Shown in pieces: positions 31,671 through 36,359 of a stretch of 36,359 bases of DNA (the stretch's first letter is position 1; each line of letters begins with the position of its first letter). The stretch is from contig NZ_NIUB01000043.1 in assembly GCF_002197815.1 (NCBI RefSeq), positions 1 to 36,359 of the forward strand. The letters run 5' to 3'. The DNA is from Pseudomonas oleovorans subsp. oleovorans (GTDB lineage Bacteria; Pseudomonadota; Gammaproteobacteria; Pseudomonadales; Pseudomonadaceae). The notes below the pieces were generated by a model, which saw nothing but the letters and a program-made list of their open reading frames with translations, was not told where the DNA came from and searched no databases. The position numbers and the translations under genes were made by a program.

Positions 31671-31991
31671 TTACGCCGGCAGCAGATCACCGTCCCGTCC
31701 CTTAACGCTGCGCTGATCTTTGATCAGGGCCTTGGCTACCTTCTTCGGGATCGGGGTTCCCGAGAGGCAGTCTTCGTAGAGATTATCGAGCTGTTCTACG
31801 AAGTCTTCGCTGTAGCGATGACCGTTCTTGCTAGTCGCAGTCAGCTGCGCCGCAATGACTGCGGGTTTGATACCTTCCTGTCCCATGGCATAGGCGCGCT
31901 CGCCGGTATGCCCGAACCGGCCAGTTGGGCCGGATACCTTCTCCAACAGATCGTCGATCTTGCTGGAGGCTTCATCAATCACCGAACTCAT
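31671..31991 (-). CDS. Small soluble hypothetical protein
   Basis: A 106-aa protein, helical, with acidic start (MSSVIDEASSKIDDLLEKV) and basic end. No family was recognised. Its ATG lies 174 bases from the divergent gene at 32165; GGAGG precedes the start. Confidence 0.55.
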   Translation of the reverse strand: MSSVIDEASSKIDDLLEKVSGPTGRFGHTGERAYAMGQEGIKPAVIAAQLTATSKNGHRYSEDFVEQLDNLYEDCLSGTPIPKKVAKALIKDQRSVKGRDGDLLPA

Positions 31992-32164
31992 GGTGATACC
32001 TCCGTTACAGCAGGCGTGGAATTACGTCTGCTTGCTCGATTATGGCCGGCATTCTCTCAAGCGCAACCAGACCAACTGGCGTTGCTAGGAAGTGCAGCAG
32101 GTGCGAAGGCGCCGCCCTATCAAGCCCGCATATCCTCTCCAGAGTTGCCCAATCGGAGAGATTC

Positions 32165-32596
32165 ATGCTGCGCCCAGAACTCACGCCCGAGGATCGGAAT
32201 TGGCTTGCAGAGCAAGCGGAAGCACTTCGCCTCAGCTGCGATTTCATGCTCCACGACCTGTTCCACCAAGACTCACCGGGCTTCACAGCCCGAGCTGCGA
32301 TTGTCCCCATCTGGGTTGATGGTCGATACGTGCCTGCCGGCAGCGTGTTGATGCAGATTGAGCAATCCGTCCCGTACAGCCAAATCTTCGAGCAATGGGG
32401 GGCGCGGGTTTATGAGGATGTGGAGCGGACTTGCCGTCGCCTTTCCGCCCAGGACGCAAGAGTCCTGATCGTAACTGCCGGCTTCCACAAAGTGACCGAG
32501 GCGGAGATATTTGACGCTGCTGATGAGGCCGTGCAGGAAGCCTGGAGCGATCTCTATGGCGACCCCGACGATTCGTCCGACGATGAGGTCGAGTAG
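32165..32596 (+). CDS. Small acidic hypothetical protein
   Basis: A 143-aa protein with GGAGAG 5-10 bases before the ATG at 32165; the frame is open earlier, but those starts lack a site. It is acidic, ending DPDDSSDDEVE. No family was recognised. It lies four bases before the large membrane protein gene, so they are co-transcribed. Confidence 0.6.
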   Translation: MLRPELTPEDRNWLAEQAEALRLSCDFMLHDLFHQDSPGFTARAAIVPIWVDGRYVPAGSVLMQIEQSVPYSQIFEQWGARVYEDVERTCRRLSAQDARVLIVTAGFHKVTEAEIFDAADEAVQEAWSDLYGDPDDSSDDEVE

Positions 32597-32600
32597 TCAC

Positions 32601-34106
32601 ATGGGCGGGATAGGCAAACTGCAATGGCTTGGCAGCACCCCGGCAAGAGACTGGCTCCTTAAACGGACATGGGCGTTGTTCCTGTTTGCTCTGCTGTGGA
32701 GCGCATATCTGCTGTTGGTCGGGGCTCTGCCGCACCTTGTGTCTGGCACGTCCATTAACTCACTGACGTTCGAGTACAGAGACTACTTGCTGCGGGCCTT
32801 CGTGGTATTTGCAGTGGCCCACCTGTTCGTCAGGAAGACCAACTTCAAGCTACTGATCGCGATACCGCCCATCACGCTTGCTCTCCAGCTGGGGCTCGAC
32901 GTTTACGATTTCTCGGAATGGTATTCCAGGACGTTCCGGGTCAACCTGCATGAGCTGAACGCTCAGCTGTTTGTGGTTCCCGTCCAGTTGATGGTCCTCG
33001 CGACGGGCATCTATTTCTGCTGCCGCAAGCACCTGCGGACAACTACCAGGATTTTCGCGACCACGATGCTTGCGGGCAGTATTGTCTCGACGTTGGGGTT
33101 CCACCTCTCCATCGTCAATGTCACCTACAAGCCGGTTGAGCGGGTCTATGCGGACAACCTTCGCAGCCTCGTAGGGCTGGATGATCCTGCGGACACCTGC
33201 CGGGCAATGGACTTTGACTGCCAGTACATCCGCCTTGGCCGGTTGGGCTGGGATGATGATCACCTGCTCGACCCCCAGCTACCCATAGCCCACAACGCGA
33301 TCCTGGCCGAAGCGCTCTCAACTCACGCTTGGGTTCGTCGAGGCGAAGGCCTCGATCATTGGCTGGGAATCGCGACAGCTAAGGAACAAGGCGCCCAAGT
33401 CGCTGAAACCCTGCTCCCCTTGGAGTGGCTATCCCCGTTGATGGAGTCCGCTTACGGCGGGCTAGGATGTAACGGTGATGGAGCCCAATGCTACGTGGCA
33501 ACACGCGAAGCTATCGATCAGCTGCCGTCATTTTCCCGTTCCATCATTGACACCCTGCTGAACTCCGAGGCGTTCATCCATGCGTGGCTCCATGTCTACG
33601 ACTTCGATGGGGACGGATTTGTGGAGCCCGCATTATTTGCCGCTGGGCGCCGGTCTGGCGCACAGCCACTGCTTGTTGTGTCCCCATTACCGCAGGGGGC
33701 CTTCGATAGGCTGACCGATTCTATAAGCGACCGGGGATGCAGTGTTGAGCGTTGCCTGTCTGCCGAAAGCAGGCATGATCTGCACGCGTCTAGCCTGCCG
33801 GCTTCTGTGCAAGTGATACTGGAGCAGGCATTGGCTCAGACCTATGACGCTCCATCCAAGCTATGGGTCGATAAGGCCCTATCCAGGAATCCGGTGCTCT
33901 ACATCAACCGGCCAGAGTTCCTGCGCGTCTACGCCTTCAAGGATGGTGTGATACGTGTCTTCACGTCGCCCCAGGCATTTTCTGACACCACGCTGGACCT
34001 CAAACTGACTTTCAACCTGATTATCGGCCTGTTCTCGGTGTCTTGGCTCACCCTCGGAGTGTTCCTGATCCTTTTCCACACCAGACGGCAGTTGCTGGCG
34101 GGCTAG
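32601..34106 (+). CDS. Large polytopic membrane protein, resembles 7071-8069
   Basis: A 501-aa protein. Four or five N-terminal helices (about 20-42, 55-72, 80-95, 120-140 and 150-168), a periplasmic domain of about 280 residues with paired cysteines (DTCRAMDFDC, GGLGCNGDGAQC), and one C-terminal helix (about 475-496) with a short basic tail. The last 57 residues align gaplessly in length with those of the protein at 7071-8069 (FLRVYAFKDG / YLITYFKNHD and a similar last helix), so the two may be distant paralogues. No enzyme motif was recognised. It starts just after an acidic small protein. Confidence 0.7.
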   Translation: MGGIGKLQWLGSTPARDWLLKRTWALFLFALLWSAYLLLVGALPHLVSGTSINSLTFEYRDYLLRAFVVFAVAHLFVRKTNFKLLIAIPPITLALQLGLDVYDFSEWYSRTFRVNLHELNAQLFVVPVQLMVLATGIYFCCRKHLRTTTRIFATTMLAGSIVSTLGFHLSIVNVTYKPVERVYADNLRSLVGLDDPADTCRAMDFDCQYIRLGRLGWDDDHLLDPQLPIAHNAILAEALSTHAWVRRGEGLDHWLGIATAKEQGAQVAETLLPLEWLSPLMESAYGGLGCNGDGAQCYVATREAIDQLPSFSRSIIDTLLNSEAFIHAWLHVYDFDGDGFVEPALFAAGRRSGAQPLLVVSPLPQGAFDRLTDSISDRGCSVERCLSAESRHDLHASSLPASVQVILEQALAQTYDAPSKLWVDKALSRNPVLYINRPEFLRVYAFKDGVIRVFTSPQAFSDTTLDLKLTFNLIIGLFSVSWLTLGVFLILFHTRRQLLAG

Positions 34107-34200
34107 CCGATGGGCGTGAGCAACTGCATCGGGTAGAGGCGACGCTGGCTGCACCAGACGTTACCGTTTAGGCATCAGGTTCGGTGCGAGGAATGATCAG

Positions 34201-35250
34201 GTGCAGCAGCTCAAATCCCATGGATGGAAATGGCAGGTTAGCGGAGGGTTAATTCACGGCCTTGTTGAACGGTTGAAGCGTCCACTGCTCACGGCAGCGG
34301 CCATCGCAATAGCTGTCGCGGCGGTGCCAGCGGGTGCGGCGCCGGACAACTTCTCAGAGGCCAAGCGACTGCTACGGCAGCATGTCTACCAAGACCAGAA
34401 CCTCTCTCAAGCTGGCGACTTCTACTGTGGCTGTAAGTGGCAGTGGGTAGGAAAGTCCGGTGGCAAGATGGACCTTGCCAGTTGTGGATTTCAGGCAAAC
34501 AAGCACGTAGATCGAGCTGCCCGTCTCGAATGGGAGCATGTGGTTCCAATCTCCGCAGTCGGACAGCAGCGGCAGTGTTGGCGCAAAGGTGGGCGTCAGA
34601 ACTGTCAGCGTACTGATCCAGTGTTCAACATGATGGAGGCCGATATGCACAATTTGGCCCCGAGCGTCGGGGCCGTTAATGCCCTCCGCTCTGCAATCAG
34701 CTATGGCATGGCCTCCGGGCCGACTGAGCCTTTGGGGGCATGCACAACCAAGGTGGCCACCACTTACCGCGTCGTAGAACCTCGCAACGAGGTCAAGGGT
34801 GAAGCTGCTCGGATCACCTTCTACATGGCTGACCGCTACAACATCCGGCTCAGTGAGAAACAGCAGCAGGTCCTGATGGCCTGGGATCGGGCCTACCCAG
34901 TTTCAGCTTGGGAGCGCGAGCGTGACAGGCGAATTGCCTATTCGATGGGCCACCACAACCCATTCGTCACTGGCGAGCGTAAGTGGGTTCCTGGCTACAG
35001 GCCCCAAGGTGCCGGCCAAGCTGTAACGACAAGAGCTGTTCCGGCAAGGCAGTCCGAGGCTCCCGCACGACAGGTCCAGGTAGCTGCTCGGCAGGACGGA
35101 CCTGTATTCGGTAACAAGCGCAGCGGGGTCTACCACCTCCCGCAGGGCTGCCCCAGTTACAGTCAGGTCAGTACCAAGAACCGCGTCCAGTTCAGTACCG
35201 AGCAGGAAGCGCTTGCAGCGGGGTTCCGCAAAGCGGGGAATTGCTCCTGA
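34201..35250 (+). CDS. endA: Secreted endonuclease I (EndA/Dns) with Ada-like zinc-binding tail
   Basis: A 349-aa protein. A signal sequence (about 27-47, ending AGA) directs it out of the cytoplasm; the GTG at 34201 leaves a long N-region, and a later start is possible. Residues about 52-240 are endonuclease I: EWEHVVPISAVG with catalytic H113, CWRKGG, then FNMMEADMHNLAPSVGAVNALRS. The eight or so cysteines fit the disulfides of the family. After a linker (RQSEAPARQ) comes an Ada-like metal-binding domain, GNKRSGVYHLPQGCPSYSQV and CS at the end. EndA enzymes degrade DNA non-specifically in the periplasm or medium; extra zinc tails occur in some. Confidence 0.92.
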   Translation: MQQLKSHGWKWQVSGGLIHGLVERLKRPLLTAAAIAIAVAAVPAGAAPDNFSEAKRLLRQHVYQDQNLSQAGDFYCGCKWQWVGKSGGKMDLASCGFQANKHVDRAARLEWEHVVPISAVGQQRQCWRKGGRQNCQRTDPVFNMMEADMHNLAPSVGAVNALRSAISYGMASGPTEPLGACTTKVATTYRVVEPRNEVKGEAARITFYMADRYNIRLSEKQQQVLMAWDRAYPVSAWERERDRRIAYSMGHHNPFVTGERKWVPGYRPQGAGQAVTTRAVPARQSEAPARQVQVAARQDGPVFGNKRSGVYHLPQGCPSYSQVSTKNRVQFSTEQEALAAGFRKAGNCS

Positions 35251-35762
35251 TGATTGCGGGCAGTGATTGGCAATCTCGCTGCGGGATACGCAAGATCGTT
35301 CAAACCGACACCTACGGTTGCGGCGTGGCGTGCTTGGCTATGGTAGCCGGTATCAGCTACGAAGCGGCGAGAGAGCGCTTCCATGAGCTTGGCCTCGGCG
35401 TGCGGAGAGGCTGCAAGCCGGCTTACTCGACGAGTAGCGGCGAAATGAGGATGGCTATTTCCACCTCGGGACTGATCACCGACTCGCGGCGCTGGCGCGG
35501 CTGGGCCGAACTCCAAGGATTGGCTGTCATTAAGGTGCGCGACGACTGGAGAGGTGCCAAAGGGCGTTGGCACTGGGCTGTTGCATTCAGGCACCCGGAG
35601 TTCGACATAGCCGTTTTCGACCCTCACCAGTCGGCGCCCTCTTTCTCACGGATGCCTACTGACGTTGAGTGCTTCGACTTCTGCATTTATGAGCCGAAGG
35701 GTGAATGGTTCCAAGTCGAGCAGTCAGTGCCTCTTTTCGTTGGTGATGACGTAACTAATTGA
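35250..35762 (+). CDS. C39-like cysteine protease-fold protein
   Basis: A 170-aa protein whose ATG overlaps the endA stop by one base. Q18 and C24 in QTDTYGCGVACLAMVAG match the first motif of C39 bacteriocin-processing peptidases (Q-x(5)-C-G-x-A-C). A histidine follows in GRWHWAVAF (about 108) and an aspartate in VFDPHQ (about 126), completing a papain-like triad. There is no signal peptide and no transporter domain. It is probably a cytosolic or membrane-associated peptidase coupled to EndA; its substrate is unknown. Confidence 0.7.
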   Translation: MIAGSDWQSRCGIRKIVQTDTYGCGVACLAMVAGISYEAARERFHELGLGVRRGCKPAYSTSSGEMRMAISTSGLITDSRRWRGWAELQGLAVIKVRDDWRGAKGRWHWAVAFRHPEFDIAVFDPHQSAPSFSRMPTDVECFDFCIYEPKGEWFQVEQSVPLFVGDDVTN

Positions 35763-35774
35763 TTCTATTGTGTA

Positions 35775-35804
35775 TTTCGCCTATTGAGTCTTGAATAGGC
35801 GAAA
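35775..35804 (+). terminator. Hairpin after the C39-like gene
   Basis: TTTCGCCTATT and AATAGGCGAAA form a perfect 11-bp stem around an 8-nt loop just after the stop. No long T-run follows, so it is a probable rather than certain terminator. The remaining 209 bases up to 36013 hold nothing recognisable. Confidence 0.6.
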
Positions 35805-36013
35805 CTACCTTCATCATCGCTGGAGTAAGTGCATCGGGTTCAGGTGCAGTGAGTCCGGCAGATCGCTACCGTTGGCGAGCATTTCCACAGGAATACTTCG
35901 CCGATTCCCAGGCTGGTAATTGGTGAATGCACGGACTTCCTCGCAGTTTCGTTTAGTGCGAGCGCAGGACGGTTATACCAAGCGCATCACCATCAAGAAG
36001 GCAGTACACAACG

Positions 36014-36313
36014 ATGCTCAAGAAACTCCCTTTCACCGCCCTGCTCTGCGCCGTCGCCCTCGCCTCTGGTTGCACTACTCACCTGAGCGAAGGCCAAAAG
36101 CGCGAGCTGGATGCCTACGAACAGAAGGGCCTCAAGGCAGAAGAAAAAAGCGTGGGCACTGCGGCTGTGCTCGGTATCTTCCCAATGGCTGGCTATTTCT
36201 ACACCGGCCACCCGGCGTTGGCGGTGACTACCCCAATGTCATCAACTTTGGAAATTATCCATAAATATCATATAATTAGCGCTCAAATCAGTGCATGGGA
36301 GAAGCCCTTTTGA
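36014..36313 (+). pseudogene. Lipoprotein gene, probably truncated by an insertion
   Basis: A 99-aa frame with a lipoprotein signal: LASGC places the lipidated cysteine at residue 20. The part up to about residue 75 (KGLKAEEKSVGTAAVLG, GYFYTGHPALAV) matches small Pseudomonas lipoproteins that continue with a tryptophan-proline-rich helical segment. Here the sequence abruptly becomes AT-rich and the peptide becomes SSTLEIIHKYHIISAQ, unlike that family. The break is near 36235-36245. AAGAAGG lies before the ATG. It is probably non-functional. Confidence 0.5.
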
Positions 36314-36359
36314 CTACCTATACCGCATCGCTTGACACCGCCAGCCAAACCCTGGCTTG
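36235..36359. mobile_element. Start of a probable insertion sequence at the window edge
   Basis: From about 36235 composition changes and the lipoprotein homology stops. A frame starting at a TTG at 36310 (TTYTASLDTASQTLA), with GGGAG about nine bases before, runs off the window. It may be the start of a transposase, but too little is visible to name a family, and the other end lies outside. Confidence 0.35.

Overview
The window reads as an accessory replicon of Pseudomonas, most likely part of a large plasmid or another big mobile island. The evidence is the Pseudomonas-like codon use and GC content, a recA product that closely resembles but is clearly distinct from a chromosomal Pseudomonas RecA, many small hypothetical genes in short overlapping operons, a toxin-antitoxin pair, and IS sequences at both edges. 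No replication, partition or conjugation gene is visible here, so plasmid versus island is inference.

Layout. 1-640: front of an IS200/IS605-type tnpB on the minus strand, next to the tail and right end of a second tnpB on the plus strand. 724-5099: an AddA/UvrD-like helicase-nuclease and an SPFH (prohibitin-like) membrane protein. 5149-8069 (minus): a tight operon of a polytopic membrane protein, a ribosomal protein S10 (NusE)-like protein, a Crp/Fnr-like regulator and two overlapping membrane-anchored genes that together carry the motifs of one RecB-type nuclease. 8156-8524: a PilZ protein. 8565-8926: gene-free but strongly structured. 8927-12185 (minus): two unknown proteins and a periplasmic M16 zinc peptidase. 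12324-15284 (plus): a Sel1-repeat protein, a DUF922 zinc protease and small membrane proteins. 15305-16466 (minus): a second Crp-like regulator followed by two small membrane proteins. 16607-20345: a divergent UvrD-like helicase and an unknown protein. 20474-23977: an ERCC4-like protein that has lost its catalytic residues, with a third Crp-like regulator, divergent from recA; then a possible nuclease-fold protein and a zinc ribbon. 24007-24185: two tandem copies of a 70-73 nt structured element plus a terminator. 24220-27635: unknown proteins and a DUF4942-methyltransferase. 27894-29524: the AbiEi/AbiEii toxin-antitoxin pair. 29521-30366: a SprT-like metalloprotein. 30606-34106: small proteins and a second large polytopic protein resembling the one at 7071-8069. 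34201-35762: secreted endonuclease I with a C39-like cysteine protease. 36014-36359: a lipoprotein whose end appears cut by an insertion, and the start of another ORF.

Themes. DNA processing dominates (two SF1 helicases, RecA, ERCC4/HhH protein, RecB-type nuclease, EndA, methyltransferase). There are three Crp-like regulators within about 15 kb, each beside different partners and each without a clear cAMP pocket. There are also several envelope or protease genes (SPFH, M16, DUF922, C39-like, two large membrane proteins). The most novel-looking units are the S10-like/Crp/split-nuclease operon, the catalytically degenerate ERCC4 protein beside a plasmid-type recA, and the tandem structured RNA element.
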